Origin: Brachynemurus nebulosus
Taxonomy: Eukaryota > Arthropoda > Insecta > Neuroptera > Myrmeleontidae
DNA length: 64,000 nucleotides
Assembly (NCBI GenBank): GCA_035578155.1
Contig: JAPWDM010000004.1
Coordinates: 33,683,887-33,747,886, forward strand
Reading direction: 5' to 3'
The position numbers were made by a program, and so were the translations under genes. Of the stretch, positions 33,622 to 42,660 are shown piece by piece (positions within the stretch are counted from its first letter, which is position 1; each line of letters begins with the position of its first letter). The notes under the pieces were generated by a model that was not told the origin of the DNA, did not search any database, and saw only the letters and a list, made by a program, of their open reading frames with translations.

Positions 33622-36183
33622 ATAAACCCTCAGGGGCTTGTTGTAACACCTGGTTGCTTAAGTGGTCGGTTGCTACAACAACACGGGAAGTAGCGCTCCC
33701 GGGGTTCCCGAGCAAAGACCAGGTACTTTCTGGTACCTGGTGCGTGGAGTCAACCAGCGCTAAATGGTGGTCTCTGTTAACGGGCTAACTACCCCTAACA
33801 GGTTTTAACTAGTTCCCAACGGTAATAGAACTAGGAAGGCTGGTCGTGCCGTGGGTCTCTCGGATGGGCCTGCACAAAAAGGCGGGACCAGTCAAAATTC
33901 ATCTTCTCGTCTCGTTCGCCTGGAGTGGACGGACAGCTTGAGGAGAGATTTTCTCACGTGCCGCGTACAAAGTGAGCCGAATAAGAGAGGGTACATGGCA
34001 AGGATGCACGACATATGGTGCCAGATGCATCCCGAACACTCTAATTTAACGCCACAAAATCTGCGTGACCATGTCGCCCGAATTATAAAATTAAACATAC
34101 CTACCGGACATGACGATAATCGAGAAGCTCGCGAAGAAGCTAGGGTTGCAGAAACTGCAGTGGTGGAAGCTGAACAGGATTCTGCGGTCAACGGTGAGAG
34201 CTCGACCAATAACATCATAGAGCGGGATCAACCGGTAACTTGCGGTGGCAGCGTAGTTACTGAGGCACAGACGGACTTGTTAAATCAAGCCAACACAGAT
34301 ACTGTGCTAGAGTCTAACACCAGAACAAGTTCAGCTCCCACACAGAATGATGCCGATCTAAATAAATCCCTTTCTGTCTCAGACAATTTAAGAAAACAAT
34401 TTCGCGATCTTCTCGATACCGATTTAGACTTTGACAAACGACCACGTCCCAAACACCGACGGACGTATGTAAAGGGCGAACAACTGACCCTACTAAACGA
34501 AATTTTGGACGATCATCTATCCCCATCCAGTAATCTCACCGACGTCGACAACGCAGTATATGCAGCGATGCGTGTCCTGACCCCATGTACTAAGCAGCAA
34601 AAGACTGCAGAGGAAAAGGCACGTATTCCTATTAAACAAATTGACACCAAGGTGAGGACACTACGACAGCTGGTATGGCGTATCCAATGTGTGATAGAAT
34701 ATATTCAGACCAATAGGCGCTTTACGCGAAAGGTACGGGCTTTTGCCAGAGAACTAAGGTACCGCTATCACACGATAAATTTGGGCAATCTGTTGACCAT
34801 CAAACAGACACATTTGGATAAGATACGCGCATTGGCCCTGGCCAAGAAGAAAGTAGCCCGGCGTGAACAGTGTATTCGGGAAAATAAGATCTTTAACTCG
34901 AACCCTTCACGCCTGTTCGCATCTAAAAGCCCTGTCGTGGAGCAACCACCGACGGTCGACGCAATAGAGAATTATTGGCGGGGGATATATGAGACGACTA
35001 AAGAGACTGACTTGGACTGTATTCCCATCAGCCAGTTTAGATGGTACTGCAAACAACAGCTTGGCAACGTGCCATCTCACACCAATATAACATCTGTTGA
35101 TAAAGAGGAAGTCGAACTTGCTTTCAAAGGCAAGAAGAACTATTCGGCTCCGGGCATTGATGGAATAACGAATTTTTGGTGGATGAAGCTCGCTAGTACC
35201 CACCGCCACCTTACCCGTATATTTTCAAATTGGTTATTTAACTGTGAGCCAATACCATCGTGGCTCGCTGAGGGAAAAACGGTCCTAATACCGAAAAAAG
35301 GAGACCTATCACAACCACAGAACTACAGACCGATAACGTGCCTGAACACTGTGTATAAAGCGTTCACTTCCATTCTATATGAACGCATCTTGAAGGCGAT
35401 TGAACCAGTGTGGAGTTCCATCTATGAACAACGAGGTTCAAAAAGAGGAATGTCGGGTTGCAAAGACAACTTGCTGGTCGACAGATGTATCTGTCAGGAC
35501 GCTAGACAGCACAAACGCAACCTGAGCATGGCCTGGGTGGACTATCGGAAAGCATTTGACACAACGTCGCATGAGCTCATTATCTATTTGTTCCATTGTC
35601 TGCGAGTCCACCCCGACATTATTAAATGTATTGAACACCTGTTGCCGCTCTGGAAAACAAGGTTCACAATAACATCCGGTGAACACGTTGTGTCAACGGA
35701 GTTGGTGACATACAAACGAGGCGTATACCAAGGAGACAGCCTCAGCCCACTTTTGTTTTGCATCTCGTTGTTGCCCCTGTCAATCAGCCTGAGAGAGGAA
35801 CCCGGCTACTTGTGTGGCCCGGTAGGAAATCGCGAGCATAAAGTCACACATTTATTTTATATGGATGACTTAAAACTGTATGCTTCGTCAGAGAGTGATC
35901 TCAACTGCGCTCTAAAATTAACACACGAATACACGCACGCGATCGGTATGGAGTTCGGACTGGACAAATGCGCGGTGGTGCACTGTAAGAATGGTGTAGT
36001 TCCGAATTTTGATTCACACGCCCAATTAGTGGATGGAAGCATCATAGAAGATCTTGATGAAGGAGCGACCTATACGTACCTTGGTGTTGGCGAAAGTCAC
36101 ATCCAGGACGTGAAGAACATGAAGGCCGCCTTAAGTAGTAGATATAAGCGCCTTCTCCGACAGATTTGGAGTTCCGAATTGTC
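33622..36183 (+). mobile_element. R4-B element, copy B: intact 5' part, no 3' part
   Basis: Starts directly at the TAA run (ATAAACCCTCAGGGG), giving the longest 5' end of the family, with a strong ACCAGGTAC/GTACCTGGT hairpin at about 33718-33741. The element is collinear with copies A, C and E through the RT, then changes at 36183 to the I-like 3' end. The finger, endonuclease and own 3' UTR are missing. Confidence 0.85.
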
Positions 36184-36259
36184 TGTTTTATGTATGTTTT
36201 TATTTTACCGTGCGTGGCGGCGCATGCCCTTAGTTGGCGATGCCGCCGGGTGCTGCTGA
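33809..36259 (+). CDS. R4-B polyprotein (Myb-like + RT), chimeric C-terminus
   Basis: One open frame runs from a TAA at 33806 to the stop at 36257-36259. No ATG precedes the Myb-like domain (VRLEWTDSLRRDFLTCRV ... QNLRDHVARIIKLNIPTG); the first ATG (33995) lies inside it, so either translation starts at a non-AUG codon, as is suspected for several R2-group elements, or the start has been lost. The RT follows: finger KTVLIPKKGDLSQPQNYRP, motif A MAWVDYRKAFDTTS, motif B GVYQGDSLSPLLFC, motif C LFYMDDLKLYAS, thumb YTYLGVGESHIQDVKNM. After WSSELS the frame continues in register into about 24 codons of I-like 3' UTR (VLCMFLFYRAW...). Lacking the CCHC finger and nuclease it could at most supply RT. 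Confidence 0.8.
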   Translation, partial: LVPNGNRTRKAGRAVGLSDGPAQKGGTSQNSSSRLVRLEWTDSLRRDFLTCRVQSEPNKRGYMARMHDIWCQMHPEHSNLTPQNLRDHVARIIKLNIPTGHDDNREAREEARVAETAVVEAEQDSAVNGESSTNNIIERDQPVTCGGSVVTEAQTDLLNQANTDTVLESNTRTSSAPTQNDADLNKSLSVSDNLRKQFRDLLDTDLDFDKRPRPKHRRTYVKGEQLTLLNEILDDHLSPSSNLTDVDNAVYAAMRVLTPCTKQQKTAEEKARIPIKQIDTKVRTLRQLVWRIQCVIEYIQTNRRFTRKVRAFARELRYRYHTINLGNLLTIKQTHLDKIRALALAKKKVARREQCIRENKIFNSNPSRLFASKSPVVEQPPTVDAIENYWRGIYETTKETDLDCIPISQFRWYCKQQLGNVPSHTNITSVDKEEVELAFKGKKNYSAPGIDGITNFWWMKLASTHRHLTRIFSNWLFNCEPIPSWLAEGKTVLIPKKGDLSQPQNYRPITCLNTVYKAFTSILYERILKAIEPVWSSIYEQRGSKRGMSGCKDNLLVDRCICQDARQHKRNLSMAWVDYRKAFDTTSHELIIYLFHCLRVHPDIIKCIEHLLPLWKTRFTITSGEHVVSTELVTYKRGVYQGDSLSPLLFCISLLPLSISLREEPGYLCGPVGNREHKVTHLFYMDDLKLYASSESDLNCALKLTHEYTHAIGMEFGLDKCAVVHCKNGVVPNFDSHAQLVDGSIIEDLDEGATYTYLGVGESHIQDVKNMKAALSSRYKRLLRQIWSSELSVLCMFLFYRAWRRMPLVGDAAGCC

Positions 36260-36323
36260 CCGCGCCATCCACCGGCAGCAGTACCCCAATTTTAATCAAA
36301 AAAAAAAAAATAAAAATAAAAAC
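36184..36323 (+). mobile_element. I-like 3' end joined to R4-B copy B
   Basis: Has the GGCGGC...GCCGCC and GGGTGCTGCTG...CAGCAGTACCC hairpins of the I-like 3' terminus and an A-rich tail (36298-36323). It directly follows truncated R4-B sequence and is directly followed by R4-A fragment F. Confidence 0.85.
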
Positions 36324-37375
36324 CTGACATCGAAGTTCCTAACGCAGGGTATCACATATATGAAATCAAAAAACAGTGATACAAAAAATCCTACTAATTA
36401 TAGGCCTATCACCTGCTTGCCTACAGTGTATAAGATTTTCAGGTCCTCTCTGGCAGAAAAGATCAATGAGTATTGTCAGATTAACATCATACTGACAGAA
36501 GAATAAAAGGAATGTCGAAAGAGGTCACCAGGTTCCAAAGAGCAGCTTCTGATTGACTCCCTAGTACTGGAACAAGCAAAAGGGAGACAACATAATCTGT
36601 ACACAGCGTTTATTGATTACAAAAAAGCATTTGATTCGGTGCCACACTCCTGGTTGTGGAGAGTATTGGAGCTGTACAAAATACACCCAAGTATCGTGAA
36701 CTTCCTTGGAACGATCATGTCCGATTGGCGAACGACCTTACATTTGAGTATTGGTAACGAAAAAACAACAAGCGATCTTATTCAAGTAAGACGCGGCATA
36801 TTCCAACGCGACTCGTTGAGTCCATTATGGTTTTGTCTCGCAACGAATACACTTTCTCGCCTGTTAAATGGAACCAAATACGGTTACAATGTAGGTACGC
36901 AAACGAATCCACGCCATACCATTTCACATCTTATGTACATGGATGTTATAAAGATCTATGCAGCTACTAAACATCAATTACAGCAGCTGCTGGGACTTTC
37001 TAGGGAAGCTTCACCACACCTCTGTATGGAGTTCGGAATCGATAAATATCGAACACAATGTCGTTCTGGGGGAAAACGAGTTGCGGTCGCATTCGAACTC
37101 GAACCAGAGTCTTTTATGCAGCCCATGGACGAGGGAGAGTCGTACCGGTATCTCGGATTCAATCAGCATGAACGTATAGATCACAGCGCTGTAAAACAAC
37201 ACCTGATGCAGCAATACTTAACGCGTGTACGGAGATTACTGAACACTCACCTTGATGAAAAAAATACCATAAAACCAATTAACACCTACGCAGTTCCGGT
37301 GCCAACGTACTCATTTGGGGTAATCAAATGGACGCCTACGGACTTGACAAACATCGAGATCAAGACCCGTGTCCT
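36324..37375 (+). pseudogene. R4-A fragment F (RT region)
   Basis: Corresponds to the RT from SKFLTQGITYMKSKNSD through WTPTDLTNIEIKTRVL of the intact R4-A copy. It has a stop after NIILTEE (about 36504) and a following shift. The active site reads YMDV instead of YMDD, and motif B reads FQRDSLSP instead of FQGDSLSP, so it cannot be a working RT. It starts at the A/TAA tail of an I-like 3' end and stops abruptly at 37375 in unrelated sequence, without finger, nuclease or 3' UTR. Confidence 0.85.
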
Positions 37376-37898
37376 TGTTGTGGTACTCTGGTTTCGATTG
37401 TGAACGAACTCTGTTGGAGTACCCAACTTCCCAAATATGTTTTTCCAGAAAGTAAATAAATAAAAAAAGAAGTTTTTTTCAGACCACAAGTTTTATTTGA
37501 AAAAATAAAAATTTTGACAAAGTTTTTTTTTCGATAGTTTTTTTTTTTTTTTTAAGTCCAAATTCCAAATCCAAGTCCAATTCGATATAGCGTCCAATTT
37601 CCAATTTAAATCCAATTCGATGTCCAATTTCCGTCCGGTCCGATTCCTTGATTCACTATGACTGCTATTTACCAACACTTTCTTCTAGTACTAATTGCAC
37701 ACGACTGATGATACGCAACTGATCCTTTCGGCCTAGGTGAGCTAGCTTAAATACTCTGCTGGAGCTGACGTCAGGTGTTTCTGTTGGGCTGTTACGTAGT
37801 TGTTTGTACGTTGTAGTTCTTCCAGATTCTTCTAGAATATTCCACCAGAACATAAGAAAGGAAAACAAAGTGTCATTAAAAAAAAATTGATGTTAGAG
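37376..37898. other. Unassigned stretch with a heat-shock-element-like site
   Basis: Contains T- and A-runs, degenerate TCCAATTTCCAA words (37555-37640) and, at 37829-37843, TTC-TA-GAA-TA-TTC, a perfect three-unit heat shock element. TTAAATA at about 37746 could be a TATA box. The promoter-like mix suggests an LTR or other element fragment, but no boundaries are visible. Confidence 0.35.
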
Positions 37899-37976
37899 GT
37901 TGCCGGCATTGGGGATGGAATCCCGATCCTTTGGGTTTACGGTCAGCCGTCCTATCCGTTGCGCCACTGGCTCGGT
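37899..37976 (-). tRNA. tRNA-like sequence, probably a tRNA-derived SINE head or pseudogene
   Basis: On the minus strand GAGCCAGTGGCGCAACGGAT is close to the 5' half of arthropod and vertebrate tRNA-Arg, including box A (TGGCGCAACGG). It is followed by a box-B-like GGATCGGGATTCC and a T-run (37875-37889) that could end Pol III transcription. The acceptor and anticodon stems do not pair properly, so a working tRNA is unlikely. Confidence 0.4.
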
Positions 37977-38679
37977 GAAGGATTACTGCTTACTGTTGAT
38001 ACCATTCGCGTGTACTTCGACTGGTGGGTATCGAAGTACAGTGGAACCCCGTTCGGCCGTACACAATGTTAAGTACAGTAGAGTCCCAACATTCTTATAA
38101 TCAAATACCAAATTCATCATCCCAAAGTACGATAGAACGACTGACAAGCATAAGTTGTGTATTGGCAATCGTAGTTGTTTACCTGTACGGCAGCGCTTCC
38201 TTCAGTTTCAATAATTTTAATTAGGTTAAATGTTAAAAGTCAAACTTTAGTTTTGTTGAAAATATTTGAAAGAAAGAGAAAAATAATAAAAATTAATAAG
38301 CTAATAAATTTAGATGTTAACTCCTTACATTCAATTACGTGAACAATATTCTCGTGGAATTAATTTGAATTTGACGTATTAGAATTGGGCGTCCACCCCA
38401 TTGTCATTGAACGAATATAGTCTTTTTGGAAACGCCGTTGATGCAGTTTCACATAATTGAATGTTGTACAAATATCAGTTCTAATTCATCAATATATAAA
38501 TATAATCTATTTACATTACTCACCTTTTTTGTAAAATACAGATCTTCGCAACGGAATTATTGTATACTCTTAATAAAAATTCGACAGTTTTATGAAACAA
38601 TTCTATTAATAATAATAATTCACACCGTTCTAATTTAATTGTTGTTCTTGTCTCTTACTTGCTTTTCAGCTAAAGATTT
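37977..38679. other. AT-rich DNA, possible Tigger-type terminal words
   Basis: TACAGTGGAACCCCG (38038) and TACAGTAGAGTCCCAAC (38074) resemble ends of pogo/Tigger MITEs, but no matching opposite ends were found. Nothing else is supported. Confidence 0.3.
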
Positions 38680-40150
38680 AAAAGATTTAAAATAGCAGGA
38701 CCAGTCATTAGTAACATACTAAGTATAATTATAAATAAATGTATCGAAGATGGCATTTTTCCCGATCAACTTAAAAAAGCAATTATTGTGCCTATTTATA
38801 AAAAGGGGAAAAGAAGGGGAAAAGAAAAACATTGAAAATTATAGACCGATCTCACTATTATCAAACTTCACTAAAATATTTGAAACAGTTATTTAGACTA
38901 GCAAGTTACCTGAATAAATACAACATTATTTGTCCTGAACAACATGGGTTTGTAAAAGGAAAATCTATAGATATGTCTGTATTTAAATCAGTACAAGAAA
39001 TTCTACAGGCTTGGGAATCAAGGACACCCTTTCTAATGATGTTAATTGATTTGACAAAGGCATTTGATTGTGTTGAGCCACATCTAATACTTGATAAGCT
39101 TGGTAAATATGGATTACAAGGAAAAATGTTGAATATTTTAACTTCATATCTGACAGATAGGCAACAGGCTGTAAACTGACTTGAGTCTTCAGACTGCATT
39201 TTCTGAATGGAAGACATCCATTAGAGGTGTCCCACAAGGAAGCATTCTGGGACCCATACTTTTTATTTTATTCATAAACGACCTGCCAATGGCAGTAAAG
39301 GAAAATATTTTATTATACGCAGACGATACAGCTGTCCTATGTAAAGGAGAAAATATATTAGAAAAACTTAAACTGTGCTCCAATGATCTGTCAGAATGGT
39401 TCAACCAAAATTACTTAAAATTAAATCAGAATAAAACAGAAATAATTAAGTTTGGCAAATATTTTGATATATCTCAGGACATACAGATATTTGATACAAG
39501 ATTGGATGTTGCTCAGCAGGTCAGATTCCTTGGGTTAAAATTCACAATTAACTTGGAAAGAACATATCAATGTAATTCTTCCTAAATTAAGTCGAGCTAT
39601 CTATATAATTAGATTTTTAAAATCAATGTTGCCATCGGAGGCACTGTTGAGAGTATATTTTGCACATTTTCACTCTGTAATGCGTTTCGGAGTTATTTTT
39701 TGGGGTAACTCATCATGGCATGATAAAGTATTCAAGATGGAAAAAAAATGTATTAGGATAATGGTTAGCCTTCCACCAAGAAGCCATTGTAAAGAATATT
39801 TTAGTTCTTTGAATATTCTAACCCTTATCAGCACTTACATATTGGAGACAGCATCTTTTGTTCATCAAAATAAAAATTTGTTTAAAACCTGTGTATCGGA
39901 TCATTCGTACAATACACGAAATAAAGAGGCATTGAAACCTATAAATGTATCTATGACTGTATCCGCAAATAATGGATATAATTCATTTATAAAAATATAT
40001 AACAAAATTCCCACTAATATTAACAATGAGCCAATGAATAAATTCAAAATTAAATTAAAACATTACTTGCTACAGCAAGGCCCTTTTTATAATGTGTCTG
40101 AATTTATAAGTACACACTGATTATTATTTATCATGACGCTATTTACACAT
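38680..40150 (+). pseudogene. CR1/Jockey-like non-LTR element, RT and 3' end
   Basis: Frames in order give the RT fingers (GPVISNILSIIINKCIEDG, NYRPISLLSNFTKIFE), EQHGFVKGKSIDMSVF, motif A LMMLIDLTKAFDCVEP, motif B RGVPQGSILGPILFILFIND, motif C ILLYADDTAVLC, NYLKLNQNKTEIIKFG, and the C-terminal region ending in SVMRFGVIFWGNSS, DHSYNTRNKEAL and FYNVSEFISTH. The catalytic acids are intact but the frame is broken: an 11-bp AAAAGAAGGGG duplication at about 38805-38825, a stop near 38895, another near 39178 and a shift near 39560. The DHSYNTR block and the absence of RNase H point to the CR1/L2/Daphne side of the Jockey superfamily. It is 5'-truncated and ends with AATAAA (about 40170). It sits between the two converging R4/I-like trains. 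Confidence 0.8.
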
Positions 40151-40192
40151 GTATTACATGTCCAATAAAATAAAGAATATTAATATAGACTT

Positions 40193-40497
40193 TTACGCCA
40201 ACCTGGCGCTCACTACTCAGTAGGACAGTACTGGGTAACATTCACCTGTACCGGCATTATGCAAGGTATTAGGTTTTAATATATAATTAGTCTCTGTGGA
40301 AGGGTAATGTGCCAAACCAATCCGTAAAAGTACCGTAGTACATTCACGGACGGGTTTGTCACATCACTCCTTATATTGTTGTTATTGTTGCTTGAAACGA
40401 GGTGTTATGCGTCTATTTTGGTGTACACTGGGTCGTACGACGAGACTTTCGTGGGAGCGTAGATGTTGGCTCAATGACAGACGGCTGTGATAGCCTG
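40193..40497 (-). mobile_element. R4-A 3' end, 5'-truncated copy
   Basis: About 305 bp matching the 3' coding end and 3' UTR of the full R4-A copies (SRRT... codons, then the GCGCCAGGTTGGCG terminal hairpin), plus a 20-bp insertion near 40265. Its upstream side abuts (TAA)n at 40501-40515. A 5'-truncated insertion of this kind is the ordinary product of target-primed reverse transcription. Confidence 0.85.
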
Positions 40498-40500
40498 GTG

Positions 40501-41905
40501 TATTATTATTATTTTAAGATTTAACGAAAGAAACGCGACTGCACTTCAAAAACCCCCAGGCGGAGGAAAAAGTGTCCGTGCAGCGTACCAAGTCAGATAC
40601 TTCTAGGTCAGGTACGTAATGTCCGTCATACAGCATCCCTTTCCTGGTCTTCCCTACCTAATAAATCCCCGAACCTCGCTGCAAAACCATAACAGTGGGA
40701 GATTCGAGGGCAGGTCCAATGGATGTTCGAGGACCCGCTCTGAACGGGGCATGGGGTTCAAAGGTGTTCATGAACTCCCGGAAAAAGTCGTCTCGTGGAA
40801 CATACCCTGGTGAACTTTGTCGCGATGCTGATTGAGCAGATGTTGTAACTCGGCTCTCTTGATTGCCGACTTTTGGCGCGACTGTGATAGTGAAAGAATG
40901 TTATCATCACCGTCGCGATTACGCGGATCGAAGGCTAAGCCCAAGATATCGGCGGCACGTTGCGCTGCTGTGAATAAAAATGCGCCAACGCCAGCAAGCT
41001 CGTGATCCCTAACGAGTTGCAATAGCGGGTCTGAACTGTTAAGTACACGACAAGCTGTACCTAAGACTATACGATCATGTAAACGTTCGACTGACAGGAG
41101 CCCCCTCCACCCCTGGTCTCGTGGGAGGTAAAGTCGTTGTGTCGATGCGCGTGGGTGCAAACTACGGTTGATATTCATTATTTTTCGCGTGTCTCGGTCT
41201 AGTTCCTCCAATTCATTCACATTCCACTTAATTGAGCCAAAAGTATATAAAAGGATGGATATGGCTAACATATTTGTAGCGCTGGTCTTGTTCTTCGCCG
41301 ACAATTCAGAACTCTAAATTTGTCGGAGAAGGCGCTTATATCTACTACTTAAGGCGGCCTTCATGTTCTTCACGTCCTGGATGTGACTTTCGCCAACACC
41401 AAGGTACGTATAGGTCGCTCCTTCATCAAGATGTTCTATGATGCTTCCATCCGCTAATTGGGCATGTGAATCAAAATTCGGAACTACACCATGCTTATAG
41501 TGCACCACCGCGCATTTGTCCAGTCCGAACTCCATACCGATCGCGTGCGTGTATTTGTGTGTTAATTTTAGAGCGCAGTTGAGATCACTCTCCGACGAGG
41601 CATACAGTTTTAAGTCATCCATATAAAATAAATGTGTGACTTTATGCTCGCGATTTCCTACCGGGCCACACAAGTACCCCGGTTCCTTCCTCAGGCTGAT
41701 TGACAGGGGCAACAACGAGATGCAAAACAAAAGTGGGCTGAGGCTGTCTCCTTGGTATACGCCTCGTTTGTATGTCACCAACTCCGTTGACACAACGTGT
41801 TCACCGGATGTTATTGTGAACCTTGTTTTCCAGAGCGGCAACAGGTGTTCAATACATTTAATAATGTCGGGGTGGACTCGCAGACAATGGAGGAAATAGA
41901 TAATT
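40501..41905 (-). pseudogene. R4-B element, copy C: 5'-truncated, internally deleted
   Basis: On the minus strand it runs from LFHCLRVHPDIIKCIEHL through motif B GVYQGDSLSPLLFC, YMDDLKLYASS and the thumb, with a stop at the frame change near 41314 (LRQI*), then SAKNKTSATNMLAISILL ... RDKVHQGMF. There it jumps to HETTFSGSS, deleting about 180 codons with the finger and nuclease. The family 3' UTR follows and ends in (TAA)n at 40501-40515. At its 5' side it is joined without spacer to the AATTTTAAAA tail of an I-like 3' end. Confidence 0.85.
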
Positions 41906-42626
41906 TTCCTTTTAAAATTGGAGCACTGCTGCCGGTGGATGGCGCGGTCAGCAGTGTCCGGCGGCATCGCCAGCGACGGGCATGCGCCGCCAAAAACGGT
42001 AGAAAAAAATAAAAACAACACGTAAAGACAGGCCACGACAAAATATCACAGATAAGAACAACAACTGATGTACCACCTCGGGTGGAAAAGGCCCTCAGTG
42101 GTACATCGTTAAAATAAAACAAATTAAGATCAATCTTATTAAAAAAACAAAAACAACAATATCACAGTTTTCAAAATTTCTTGCACTGTGACACGATTCC
42201 TCTCCCCATAGTCTCGACAATTCCGAAATGGCTCCGTCAACACCTAGGAACTCACGCGTGTAGGGACAGTGACATCTGATTACTGAGCAACATGTACTGT
42301 TCTGTCAGATAACTGATTACTGGGTACATGTGCCGTTCTGTCAGGTGTCGGGGTCAACCTACACGGGAGACCGGTACGTCGGACTCTGAAGATCACGCCC
42401 ATGAGAGTAGACAGCACTGACGACGCATTGAATTCCGGTGAAGGTACCAATTAAACCAAAAACAAGCTGACGCAGGCATAATACTCACTCGGGGGATACG
42501 ACATCGTCCCCTCCACACGATCATCCTTGTCGAAACACGGTACCAGAGCCTCGTCAACCTGCTAGCCGAAGCTAACAGTTGCCCGCCAGGCACGAACGGG
42601 GACGTGCAGGTTGGATTTTAGCCCAG

Positions 42627-42628
<2 letters not shown>
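41906..42628 (-). mobile_element. I-like 3' UTR copy with unassigned 5' part
   Basis: On the minus strand the last about 480 bp carry I-like 3' UTR landmarks: GTAATCAGTTATCTGACAGA, the GATGTACCAC/GTGGTACATC hairpin, then, after a deletion of the middle hairpins, the GGCGGC/GCCGCC and CACTGCTG/CAGCAGTG terminal hairpins. The first about 250 bp (42628-42375) match no other copy in the window. The 5' side abuts (TAA)n at 42629-42660; the 3' side is followed directly by R4-B copy C. Confidence 0.75.

Positions 42629-42660
<32 letters not shown>
42629..42660. repeat. (TAA)n between R4-A copy G and an I-like copy
   Basis: An uninterrupted ATT run on the plus strand. Confidence 0.95.
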
